A DNA stretch of 36,559 nucleotides, from positions 1 through 36,559 of the forward strand of contig JABHIE010000003.1 of the NCBI GenBank assembly GCA_018671175.1. The letters run 5' to 3'. Each line of letters starts with the position of its first letter. Within the stretch, counting starts at the first letter, position 1. The position numbers and the translations under genes were made by a program. The stretch comes from Planctomycetota bacterium (GTDB lineage Bacteria > Planctomycetota > UBA1135). The notes beneath the pieces are model-generated. The model worked only from the letters and a program-made list of their open reading frames with translations. It did no database searches and had not been told where the DNA came from. Positions 8,399 to 15,153 of the stretch are shown here, one piece after another.

Positions 8399-8433
8399 CG
8401 CAATCGGCAGGCCTTCATCTTGCGGCGCAATCG

Positions 8434-8439
8434 TAGAAT
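8434..8439 (+). promoter_or_regulatory. -10-like TAGAAT for proS
   Basis: Nine bases separate the box from the proS ATG at 8449, with no Shine-Dalgarno sequence between them. Two direct copies of CGCAATCG (8399-8406 and 8426-8433) lie just upstream. Confidence 0.45.
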
Positions 8440-8448
8440 GCGCGACTC

Positions 8449-10194
8449 ATGCGCCTTTCCCAGCAGTTGTTTGTCACGCTCCGAGATGATCCGGCCGATG
8501 CCGAGGTTCGTTCTCACGCCCTCATGATGCGCGCCGGTTTTATGCAAAAACTGGCTGCCGGTATCTATGTCTACGGCCCCATGATGTGGCGCGTTTTGCG
8601 CAAAGTCGAGGCTATCGTGCGTGAAGAGCACGACAAGGTTGGCGCCCAAGAAATGCTGATGCCCGCCATTCAGCCCAAAGAGCTCTGGGAAGAGTCGGGC
8701 CGCTGGGACCGCTATGTCCAAGACGGCATCCTGTTTCATTTCCGCGATCGCAAAGGCACCGAGGTCTGCCTTGGGCCAACTCACGAAGAAGTCATTACAA
8801 CTTATGTCAAGCGACTCGTGCAAAGTTACAAGCAATTGCCCGTGACGCTTTATCAGATACAAACCAAATTCCGCGATGAGATTCGACCGCGGTTTGGCCT
8901 GATGCGCGGGCGTGAGTTCATCATGAAAGACGCCTACTCTTTCGACACATCGGCAGAAGCCATGGCGGCGAGTTACACCACCATGCGCGATGTTTATCGC
9001 AACATCTTCACGCGCTGCGGTTTGCGCTTTACTCCAGTCGAGGCCGATTCAGGTGCGATTGGTGGTGCAGGTTCAGAAGAGTTTATGGTCGATGCTGATA
9101 CAGGCGAAGATGCAATCGCCGTGTGTCGCGCCCGTGATTACGCAGCCAATGTCGAAAAGGCCTCATCGCGCATTTCTGCCCCAGATGAGCCTGAATCCGA
9201 GCTTTCAATGCACTTAGAGGCTACGCCCAATGCGCGCAGCTGCGATGATTTACTCGCTCTCTTCCCTGAATTGCCGATGACTCGCCTACTCAAGACAGTG
9301 CTCTACCGCGCCGTCTGGGACGACCGCGAGCAGACAATCGCCATCTTGTGCCGAGGTGACAGAGAGCTCAATGAAATCAAAATCGTGAATCACCTTGATT
9401 GCGTGGGGCTAGAGCTTGCCGATGAAAAACAAGTCCGCGAGGCCACTGGCGCAGAGCCTGGTTTTGCTGGGCCAATCGGCTTGGCTGATGAGGTGCATTT
9501 GCTCGCCGATCAATCTGTCGAGGGCGTCAAAGGCTTTTTGTGTGGCGGTAATCAAACCGATATGCACTGGCTTGATGTTTGGTTCGGCCGTGACCTTGAG
9601 CAACCTGAGACGGTTGATTTCGGCGTGGTGCAAAGCGGTGATTTGATGCTCGACTCCGATGATGTTTTTGAGCTCACCCGCGGCATTGAAGTGGGTCATA
9701 TTTTTCAGCTCGGTACCAAATACTCTGAGGCGATGGGCGCGACATTCGCTGATGAAAATCAAAAGATCCAACACATGTGGATGGGCTGCTACGGCATTGG
9801 CGTAAGCCGTGTTGCGGCTTCGGCCATTGAGCAAAATCACGACGAAAACGGCATGATTTGGCCTTTGCCTATTGCACCCTACACCGTGCATATTGTCCAA
9901 ATGAAAGCCGGAAACGAAGAGCAAGACGCACTTGCCGCAGAGCTTCATGATGCACTTGAGGCCGCGGGCATTGATGTGTTGCTCGACGACCGCAAAAAGC
10001 TCAGCCCGGGTGCAAAGTTTAAAGATGCTGATTTGGTGGGCATCCCTTTGCGCGTTGTTGTGGGCCGCGACGCCGCTGAGCGCATGGTCGAATACGGCAC
10101 GCGCACGAGCGAAGGTCGCGACAAGGTTTCCCTCGAAGAAGCAATTGAAAAGATCAAGGCCGCCATCGCAGATGCAGGTGCTTCATGCTCCTAG
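8449..10194 (+). CDS. proS: Prolyl-tRNA synthetase, bacterial type with editing insertion
   Basis: 581 residues, close to the usual length of bacterial ProRS (about 570). It charges tRNA-Pro with proline in the cytoplasm. Class II motifs are clear: motif 1 around 40-75, the THEE sequence at 111-114, motif 2 with FRDEIRPRFGLMRGREF (141-157), and motif 3 with GCYGIGVSR (446-454). Between motifs 2 and 3, about 235-395, lies the INS (YbaK-like) domain that hydrolyses Ala-tRNA-Pro; LLKTVLYRA holds its conserved Lys and GFAGPIGL its GxxxP loop. The C-terminal anticodon-binding domain starts near 475. The start fits the conserved MRLSQ..TLRDDPADAE beginning. The 3' end overlaps the next gene by 10 bp. 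Confidence 0.97.
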   Translation: MRLSQQLFVTLRDDPADAEVRSHALMMRAGFMQKLAAGIYVYGPMMWRVLRKVEAIVREEHDKVGAQEMLMPAIQPKELWEESGRWDRYVQDGILFHFRDRKGTEVCLGPTHEEVITTYVKRLVQSYKQLPVTLYQIQTKFRDEIRPRFGLMRGREFIMKDAYSFDTSAEAMAASYTTMRDVYRNIFTRCGLRFTPVEADSGAIGGAGSEEFMVDADTGEDAIAVCRARDYAANVEKASSRISAPDEPESELSMHLEATPNARSCDDLLALFPELPMTRLLKTVLYRAVWDDREQTIAILCRGDRELNEIKIVNHLDCVGLELADEKQVREATGAEPGFAGPIGLADEVHLLADQSVEGVKGFLCGGNQTDMHWLDVWFGRDLEQPETVDFGVVQSGDLMLDSDDVFELTRGIEVGHIFQLGTKYSEAMGATFADENQKIQHMWMGCYGIGVSRVAASAIEQNHDENGMIWPLPIAPYTVHIVQMKAGNEEQDALAAELHDALEAAGIDVLLDDRKKLSPGAKFKDADLVGIPLRVVVGRDAAERMVEYGTRTSEGRDKVSLEEAIEKIKAAIADAGASCS

Positions 10195-10766
10195 CGCGCA
10201 TTTTGGCATTGGTGTCATTGGCCGCGGTTAGCGTCGCGATGGCTTGCGGCATGTCCCCGCAAGAGGGGCTCACGCATTGTGGTTGGTCCACTGCCGCCGC
10301 CGCCCACGCCGCCGGCACTTTTGGCGGAGGCCCTCCCGTGGCGATGATGCCCGGAAGTAATGGCAATTCCTACCCAACTTCTGACCCAGAAGCTGTCGCC
10401 GAAAAGGGCGAGTTGCAGGCTTTTAAACGTCTCGATTACAGTTGGGCAGATGCAGATGCCACCCTTGATGTCCGCGACATCATGACCGCCGAACAAGCTC
10501 AAAAATGGGTCGGTAAAGTCGTCATCGTTGAAGGCCTTGTCGTCCGCTCGCGCGAAAGTCGTGGCTCAACCTTTTTAAACTTCCGCGAAGATGACTATCG
10601 TAAAGCCTTTACGGTTTATTCCAAAGCTGGCGGATGTGATTTTGCCGCGCCTCTTGATGAGCTTTGCTTGGGCAAACGCATCGCTATTTTGGGCGAGGTC
10701 TTGATGTACAAAGGCACACCTGAAATCGTGCTCGACCAGCCGAGCCAACTGCGCTTAATTGATTAA
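10185..10766 (+). CDS. Exported OB-fold protein
   Basis: 193 residues. The N-terminus is a signal peptide ending near V-A-M-A-C (Cys21), which could be a degenerate lipobox; secretion by signal peptidase I is the alternative. A low-complexity Ala/Gly stretch follows. Residues about 108-193 (KWVGKVVIVEGLV, STFLNFREDDYRKAF, GKRIAILGEVLMYKGTPEIVL) match the pattern of OB-fold, nucleic-acid-binding-like domains found in exported bacterial proteins. Ligand and role are unknown. It begins inside the last codons of proS (10 bp overlap), so the two are probably cotranscribed, although a tRNA synthetase and an exported protein have no obvious shared function. Confidence 0.75.
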   Translation: MLLARILALVSLAAVSVAMACGMSPQEGLTHCGWSTAAAAHAAGTFGGGPPVAMMPGSNGNSYPTSDPEAVAEKGELQAFKRLDYSWADADATLDVRDIMTAEQAQKWVGKVVIVEGLVVRSRESRGSTFLNFREDDYRKAFTVYSKAGGCDFAAPLDELCLGKRIAILGEVLMYKGTPEIVLDQPSQLRLID

Positions 10767-10767
10767 A

Positions 10768-11400
10768 TTAAGGTAGGTGCAGCAACTGCGGGATAGAGCC
10801 CGCATCTTGCAGATAACTCATACTTGCGACGGCAAATGAGGCTATCAAAATTAAAACACAGCGCACGCAATGTCGGCGCAGGGCGAGCATATGCACGCTC
10901 ACATGAGTCGATGTTTTCCAGCCGCCAAATCGACGAGGCCATACCCGCGGTGTTGCTTTTTTGTAGGCCAAGTAAGGCTCGCCAAAGGCTGCAACCAGCC
11001 GAGCTTCTTCTTCGCGGATGAGCGGGTAGAAAATGCCCAAGAAGAGCAAGAGGGTGCCTGCAAAGAAACTCAGCGACTGTAAATGAGCTGCAAAGCCCAA
11101 AGCAATGCAGAAAGATCCGAGGTAAAGCGGGTTGCGACAGAGGCTGAATGGGCCTTCGGTCATGAGCTCTTTGGTCTTGCGCCCACCCAAATAAAGTGTT
11201 GCCCAAGTTCGCATCATGATGCCGCTGACAATCAAAGCCCAGCCTGCGCAATGAAGGAGTAGCGCTTCGAGAGAGCCTTGGCGGAATGGGTGCCCAGAAA
11301 ACAAAACGGCCATCCCAAGCCCTGCAAAGCAAAGCAAGGAAACGCGGACGCGCCAAACGGCAGGTCGCAAGCTCGAAGGTGGGGCGGTTTTAGAGGGCAT
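10768..11400 (-). CDS. Methyltransferase of the isoprenylcysteine carboxyl / phospholipid methyltransferase family
   Basis: 210 residues with about four to five membrane segments. The C-terminal half has the family signature: TEGPFSLCRNPLYLGSF, then a hydrophobic hairpin, then REEEARLVAAFGEPYLAYKK and RVWP. These positions bind S-adenosylmethionine in ICMT/PEMT-type enzymes of the cytoplasmic membrane. The bacterial substrate is not predictable (phosphatidylethanolamine and isoprenoid-like thiols are both known in the family). A hydrophobic C-terminal extension (about 165-210) is unusual. It converges on the OB-fold gene with a single base between the two stop codons. Confidence 0.85.
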   Translation of the reverse strand: MPSKTAPPSSLRPAVWRVRVSLLCFAGLGMAVLFSGHPFRQGSLEALLLHCAGWALIVSGIMMRTWATLYLGGRKTKELMTEGPFSLCRNPLYLGSFCIALGFAAHLQSLSFFAGTLLLFLGIFYPLIREEEARLVAAFGEPYLAYKKATPRVWPRRFGGWKTSTHVSVHMLALRRHCVRCVLILIASFAVASMSYLQDAGSIPQLLHLP

Positions 11401-11411
11401 GGAAACCGTTT

Positions 11412-11417
11412 ATTCTA
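11412..11417 (-). promoter_or_regulatory. -10-like TAGAAT for the methyltransferase gene
   Basis: Eleven bases separate the box from the ATG at 11400 in a very A+T-rich patch (11408-11460). No Shine-Dalgarno sequence is present. The same patch contains CTATATCTCTATAT, so the exact -10 is uncertain. Confidence 0.35.
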
Positions 11418-11499
11418 TATCTCTATATTCTGACATTCGATAGAAAGAGAATGATATTCGCAAAAAAACGCCCTTGTAGGGAACTACTTTGCCCTTAAT

Positions 11500-11505
11500 T
11501 AAACT
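11500..11505 (+). promoter_or_regulatory. -10-like TAAACT upstream of the candidate structured RNA
   Basis: It lies in TTAATTAAACT, with transcription expected to begin about 11508-11513. TTGTAG at 11474-11479 is a poor -35 at a spacing of 20 bp, so support is weak. Confidence 0.3.
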
Positions 11506-11507
11506 CA

Positions 11508-11628
11508 GCGGGCGAAAAGTTTGCTCTTCTCGTCCCGCATCGCGAAAGCGAGCAGTGAGCAACTGCAATCAAGTCCGGGGCCGAGAGTTCGTTGTGGTGG
11601 CGGGAACTCAGGCTCCGGCACCCTTTTT
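11508..11628 (+). ncRNA. Candidate structured RNA with four hairpins and a terminator-like end
   Basis: The segment folds by eye into successive hairpins: GCGGG 11508-11512 with CCCGC 11534-11538 (plus CGA/TCG inside); TCGC-GAAA-GCGA at 11540-11551, a GAAA tetraloop; GCAGT-GAGCA-ACTGC at 11552-11566; and a long stem of CCGGGGCC 11575-11582 with GGCTCCGG 11611-11618, continued by GAGTTC 11585-11590 with GAACTC 11604-11609. A CACCCTTTTT tract follows at 11619-11628, as in an intrinsic terminator. No start codon fits a short peptide here. It could be an independent small RNA of about 120 nt or a leader/attenuator of the nuclease gene. It matches no RNA family I can name. Confidence 0.4.
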
Positions 11629-11638
11629 ATGGGGCTTC

Positions 11639-11644
11639 TATACT
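11639..11644 (+). promoter_or_regulatory. -10-like TATACT for the nuclease/phosphatase gene
   Basis: Eight bases separate the box from the ATG at 11653. It lies 10 bp after the T tract of the preceding hairpin, so the gene probably has its own nearly leaderless transcript. Confidence 0.45.
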
Positions 11645-11652
11645 TTTCGACC

Positions 11653-12630
11653 ATGCTCAAATTGCTCCCCCTTGTTTTAGCCGCCCTGCTGATTTCGTTT
11701 GCTCCCCAATCGGCTGAGCTTACCCCTCAAACCAAGTCGGTTCTCGCAGAAGAGCTTCTCGGCACAGCTCTGCCCGACGCGTCGATTCCTGAAAAGGGCG
11801 ATGCCTTGCGTTTCGTCGCCTGGAACATCGAGAACTTTTTCGATGTCTATGACGACCCATATCGCAATGATCAAATCACAAAACCTTCGTTTCCGTCTGA
11901 TCAACGAAAGCAAAGAGTTGCCGATGTCTTAAAGCTACTTGATGCCGATGTCGTCGCTCTCGAAGAGGTCGAAAACCGTGGCGTCCTTGAGCAGTTTGTG
12001 AAAGAGTACCTGCCTAAGATGGGGTATGAAGTGGTGTTGATTGAGGGTAATGATCGTCGTGGTATCGATAATGCGCTGCTGTCGCGTTTGCCAATTGGAG
12101 CGGTTACGAGTTATCGACATTTGAAACTTACGCGAGACAATGGCTCCCAATATCAGTTTGGTCGTGATTTGCTGCGCGTGCATATTGCTGACTGGGAAAC
12201 CGATGTTTTTGTTGTGCACTTTAAGTCGCAGCATGGGGGGCGCAAAAGTGATTCCAAGCGGCAGGCCGAGGCGGCAAAAGTTGCTGAAATCCTGAATGCA
12301 GAGCGTGCGGGTCGCCCAGGTTATCGTGCGATTGTTGCTGGTGATTTCAACGAGGTGCGTGACGAAGACAACCCAGAGCGCAAGCCAAATCAAGAGCACG
12401 GCGCCGTAACGATGCTGCTCAACACGGGGCTCATTGACGCCTGCGCGGGTCAACCGCAGTTTTCTTACAACAAAGAGCCTTATCTCACGCGCATCGACTT
12501 TGCATTGCTTACACCGTCACTTGCAAAAGAGATGGTCGTGGCAAAAGTCATCCCGCTAATTGATGGCGTCGATATGCAATGCACAAGCGATCACTTCCCT
12601 GTGCTGGTTGATTTTAAGCATCGCCGCTAA
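11653..12630 (+). CDS. Secreted endonuclease/exonuclease/phosphatase (EEP) family protein
   Basis: 325 residues from the ATG at 11653. An earlier in-frame ATG at 11521 is rejected because the extra 44 residues precede a perfect signal peptide (MLKLLPLVLAALLISF) and run through the hairpin region. EEP motifs: RFVAWNIENFF (about 53-63, the metal-binding Asn-x-Glu), VALEEVEN (catalytic Glu), GDFNEVRDE (Asp-x-Asn) and TSDHFPVLVDF (terminal Asp-His pair). The fold includes DNase I-like nucleases and phosphodiesterases; with the signal peptide it acts outside the cytoplasm, perhaps on extracellular DNA or phosphate esters. Its stop overlaps the end of the convergent Lon-N gene. Confidence 0.88.
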   Translation: MLKLLPLVLAALLISFAPQSAELTPQTKSVLAEELLGTALPDASIPEKGDALRFVAWNIENFFDVYDDPYRNDQITKPSFPSDQRKQRVADVLKLLDADVVALEEVENRGVLEQFVKEYLPKMGYEVVLIEGNDRRGIDNALLSRLPIGAVTSYRHLKLTRDNGSQYQFGRDLLRVHIADWETDVFVVHFKSQHGGRKSDSKRQAEAAKVAEILNAERAGRPGYRAIVAGDFNEVRDEDNPERKPNQEHGAVTMLLNTGLIDACAGQPQFSYNKEPYLTRIDFALLTPSLAKEMVVAKVIPLIDGVDMQCTSDHFPVLVDFKHRR

Positions 12631-13262
12631 TTCAAATCGGGGTCGCCCTGCTCTCCGCTGAAATTTTGGCGGGTGTCGAGGTGCTCGTTGAGATGACTGA
12701 GCACGGCCGTCGCCCGCCACTCTTGGTCAAGGATCTCAAAAATCTTTTGCTTTTCGGCCATGTCGAGTGACATCGCAACGGTCAAGACATCGCTGAGATA
12801 ACCCACTTTTGCCTTGGGTGCGAGCATGAGCGAGCCATCGGCAAAATCGACCAGGCCGTCGCGCAGGGCGAGTCGGAGCTTTTCAGAGACCTCGGGGTCT
12901 TGGATGGGCGTTTCGGTCAGAATTTTGTAGTTGGCCAAGCGGTATTCTTTGTCGCTTGAATCGACCTCGGTTAAGCGCACTCGCTCACAACCGCTGACTA
13001 ATAAATTGAACGAGCCCGAGTCGTCTTTGGAGCATTGCAGCACGCGAGCCAAGCCGCCAATATCATAGATTTCAGGGTTGGCCTCAAAGTAGCTGAGCTC
13101 CCAGTCGCCTTTGAGCAGGGTGAGCAAAAATTCGTCAGAGTCAGCAGCAAGCATGTCGTCAATCATGCTGACGAAGCGCGGCTCAAAAATGTGCAGTGGC
13201 AAAACCGCCCCTGGGTAGAGCAGCACATTGGGGAGCGGGAAAATTGGGAGCGGATGGGTCAT
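12627..13262 (-). CDS. Lon protease N-terminal (substrate-binding) domain protein
   Basis: 211 residues, beginning PLPIFPLPNVLLYPGAVLPLHIFEPRF, the classic opening of the Lon N-domain (LON/PUA-like fold). GLARVLQCSKDD and GCERVRL follow the same family. The AAA+ and protease domains of Lon are absent, so this is the stand-alone type often annotated as a peptidase-S16-like domain protein, whose function is unknown. It is the last gene of the operon running from 17327 and overlaps mqnA by ATGA (13259-13262). Confidence 0.88.
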   Translation of the reverse strand: MTHPLPIFPLPNVLLYPGAVLPLHIFEPRFVSMIDDMLAADSDEFLLTLLKGDWELSYFEANPEIYDIGGLARVLQCSKDDSGSFNLLVSGCERVRLTEVDSSDKEYRLANYKILTETPIQDPEVSEKLRLALRDGLVDFADGSLMLAPKAKVGYLSDVLTVAMSLDMAEKQKIFEILDQEWRATAVLSHLNEHLDTRQNFSGEQGDPDLN

Positions 13263-14026
13263 TTCAGCAAATTGAGCCGAGAGCCAAAAGCGCTTAACGC
13301 TTTGCGAATCTCAGCCTCAGGCATGAAATAGGTCAAATCTTGCCCAAGGTAACGCAACATGAAGTTGCGCGACCGACCCAATGTAGCCATTCCTTGCTGA
13401 ATGAGGGGCTCAAGATTTTGAGCACCTTGTTGCGCGGCCAACAGGAGTGGCTCGGCTGCGTCGGCTGGGTCAAAACCACGCCGCCCAATCCAGCCGGCGT
13501 AAACAAAGGGCAGGCCCGTCATTTCATGCCAAACGGCGCCAAGGTCAACGCTCAACCAATCGGGATGGGCGCTTTCCGCCAAGAGAGCTGGGTCGCCAAT
13601 GATTTGGACGGCATCTGCCCCGGATTCAAAAGGGTCTTCTGCGGCGGCTAACTCGCGACGAGTAAAAGGTGCTTGGAAGTGCTCGCTCAACACGATGGCC
13701 GCCATGGCGCGACCCGTGCGGCTATGCGGGTCTGGCACAAAGTCGCGAATTTTGCTTGGGTCAGTCAAGCCAGGCCGTAAAAAAAGCAAGACCGATCGCA
13801 CAGCTGCCTTTGCTGCAATGACCGGGCCCGAATGCCAAAATGCGAGGGATTCACTTTCGAGTGAAATCGAAGATGAGGCCAAAGCCACATCAATCTCGCC
13901 ACGGCTGAGCATGCGAGCCAAATCGGCGGGCGGAGCTGTTGTGAGCTGCACGCCGGCCGTTTCGCTCAGCCCAAAGGTGAGTGGGCGGGCGACAAGATAA
14001 GGAACCGTGCCGATTCGAAGAGGCAT
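13259..14026 (-). CDS. mqnA: Chorismate dehydratase (menaquinone, futalosine pathway)
   Basis: 255 residues. The N-terminus RIGTVPYLVARPLTFGL matches the MqnA family, a periplasmic-binding-protein fold used as a cytoplasmic enzyme. It converts chorismate to 3-enolpyruvylbenzoate, the substrate of MqnE. Other family positions visible are GEIDVALASSSIS (about 48-60), the PDPHSRTGRAMA segment that lines the active-site cleft, and DLGAVWHEMTGLPFVYAGW. MqnD has a different opening. The ATG overlaps the MqnE stop by one base (TGATG), and mqnE makes the enzyme that uses its product, so the two steps are coupled. Confidence 0.93.
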   Translation of the reverse strand: MPLRIGTVPYLVARPLTFGLSETAGVQLTTAPPADLARMLSRGEIDVALASSSISLESESLAFWHSGPVIAAKAAVRSVLLFLRPGLTDPSKIRDFVPDPHSRTGRAMAAIVLSEHFQAPFTRRELAAAEDPFESGADAVQIIGDPALLAESAHPDWLSVDLGAVWHEMTGLPFVYAGWIGRRGFDPADAAEPLLLAAQQGAQNLEPLIQQGMATLGRSRNFMLRYLGQDLTYFMPEAEIRKALSAFGSRLNLLK

Positions 14027-15153
14027 CAGACTTGAATCGTATCGTAGGAGCGAATCACTTGATAAAGCGTGTCGCGCTCAACAGGGACGCGCCCCGCCTC
14101 ACGGATGAGCTGGTGAATGCGGTCACGGGTGAGCTTTTCGGGGGTCGCCGCGCCCGCGTCGTGATACACCTTTTCTTGGCTTACGGTGCCATCAAGATCA
14201 TCTGCGCCATAACCCAAAGCAAGCTGCGCGACAGGCAGGCCAAGCATGACCCAATAGGCCTTGATGTGCGGGATGTTGTCTAGGAAAAGCCGTGATAAAG
14301 CAATCGAGCGTAATCGTTCTTGCGGGCTTGGAAGAGGCAAATGACTCAGCCCAGGCGTGTTGTCGGGATGGAAGGCCAACGGAATAAAAGTCTGAAAACC
14401 GCCTGTCTCATCTTGAAGTGCTCGCAAGCGCGCGAGGTGATCGACGCGCTCTTCGAGTGTCTCAATCATGCCGTAAAGCATGGTGCAATTTGTTTTGAAA
14501 CCATGCGCGTGGATTTGCCCTGCGAGCTCAATCCAGCGCTCGGCACCCATTTTTTTTGGGTACAGCTCTTGCCGCACGCGCTCGCTGAAAATTTCGGCAC
14601 CACCGCCAGGAAGAGAATCAAGACCAGCCTCGCGCAAGTCGTCAAGAACCTCGCCGACCGGTTTGCCCGCGAGTTTGATGATTTGATTAATCTCAACCAT
14701 CGTGTAAGCCTTGACATGGATATCAGGCTTGCCGCGTTTAGCCGCACGCAGGATGTCGAGGAAATAATCGTAGCCAAGGGCAGGCCAAACGCCCGCGACC
14801 ATGTGCACTTCGGTGGCCTCTGGGTTGGCTTGGGCAAGAGCCTTTTCGACATCATCGGGGCTCATGCAATATGCACCCTCGTCGTCAGGACGCTTCTGGA
14901 AAGCGCAGAAATCGCAAAATTGATTACACCAATTTGTGTAATTTACATGGATATTGACATTGTAAAAAGTGGTGTCGCCATAGAGCTTTTCGCGCACTTC
15001 GTTAGCCAATAAACCCAGCAACGCAATGTCGTCGGTTTGATACATCGCCAAACCATCGGCTTGCGTCAACCGCTCGCCATCCCGCACTTTTGTAGGGATG
15101 CCAGCCAGCCCACTGCGCGCGGCTCGCGTTTCAAGAATAGATGTGGAAATCAC
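14026..15153 (-). CDS. mqnE: Aminofutalosine synthase, radical SAM (menaquinone, futalosine pathway)
   Basis: 375 residues from a GTG at 15153. A TTG at 15177 would add eight residues but overlaps the upstream coding region; the GTG forms a GTGA overlap with the upstream stop, as elsewhere in this window. The radical SAM cluster motif is WCNQFCDFC, with Cys76, Cys80 and Cys83 (CxxxCxxC). MHMVAG-like VHMVAGVWP and SLPGGGAEIFSERVR are typical of the MqnE/MqnC/CofH group. The enzyme joins 3-enolpyruvylbenzoate (from MqnA) with SAM-derived adenosyl to give aminofutalosine. The pattern YTNWCNQFCDFCAF and the direct link to mqnA favour MqnE over MqnC, which is encoded at 18080-19162. Confidence 0.92.
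   Translation of the reverse strand: MISTSILETRAARSGLAGIPTKVRDGERLTQADGLAMYQTDDIALLGLLANEVREKLYGDTTFYNVNIHVNYTNWCNQFCDFCAFQKRPDDEGAYCMSPDDVEKALAQANPEATEVHMVAGVWPALGYDYFLDILRAAKRGKPDIHVKAYTMVEINQIIKLAGKPVGEVLDDLREAGLDSLPGGGAEIFSERVRQELYPKKMGAERWIELAGQIHAHGFKTNCTMLYGMIETLEERVDHLARLRALQDETGGFQTFIPLAFHPDNTPGLSHLPLPSPQERLRSIALSRLFLDNIPHIKAYWVMLGLPVAQLALGYGADDLDGTVSQEKVYHDAGAATPEKLTRDRIHQLIREAGRVPVERDTLYQVIRSYDTIQV

Noticed and set aside
9409..9948. 179-codon open frame antisense to proS
   Set aside because: It is a shadow of the synthetase coding strand, with no start signal and no recognisable motif.
11521..11652. Longer start for the EEP-family protein
   Set aside because: The extra residues precede a complete signal peptide and are encoded by the hairpin region; the -10-like box at 11639 would lie inside the gene.
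12627..13262. Lon protease
   Set aside because: Only the N-terminal substrate-binding domain is present; there is no Walker motif and no Ser-Lys protease domain.
14320..15012. 230-codon plus-strand open frame over mqnE
   Set aside because: It lies fully antisense to a motif-confirmed radical SAM gene and has the usual mirrored composition.
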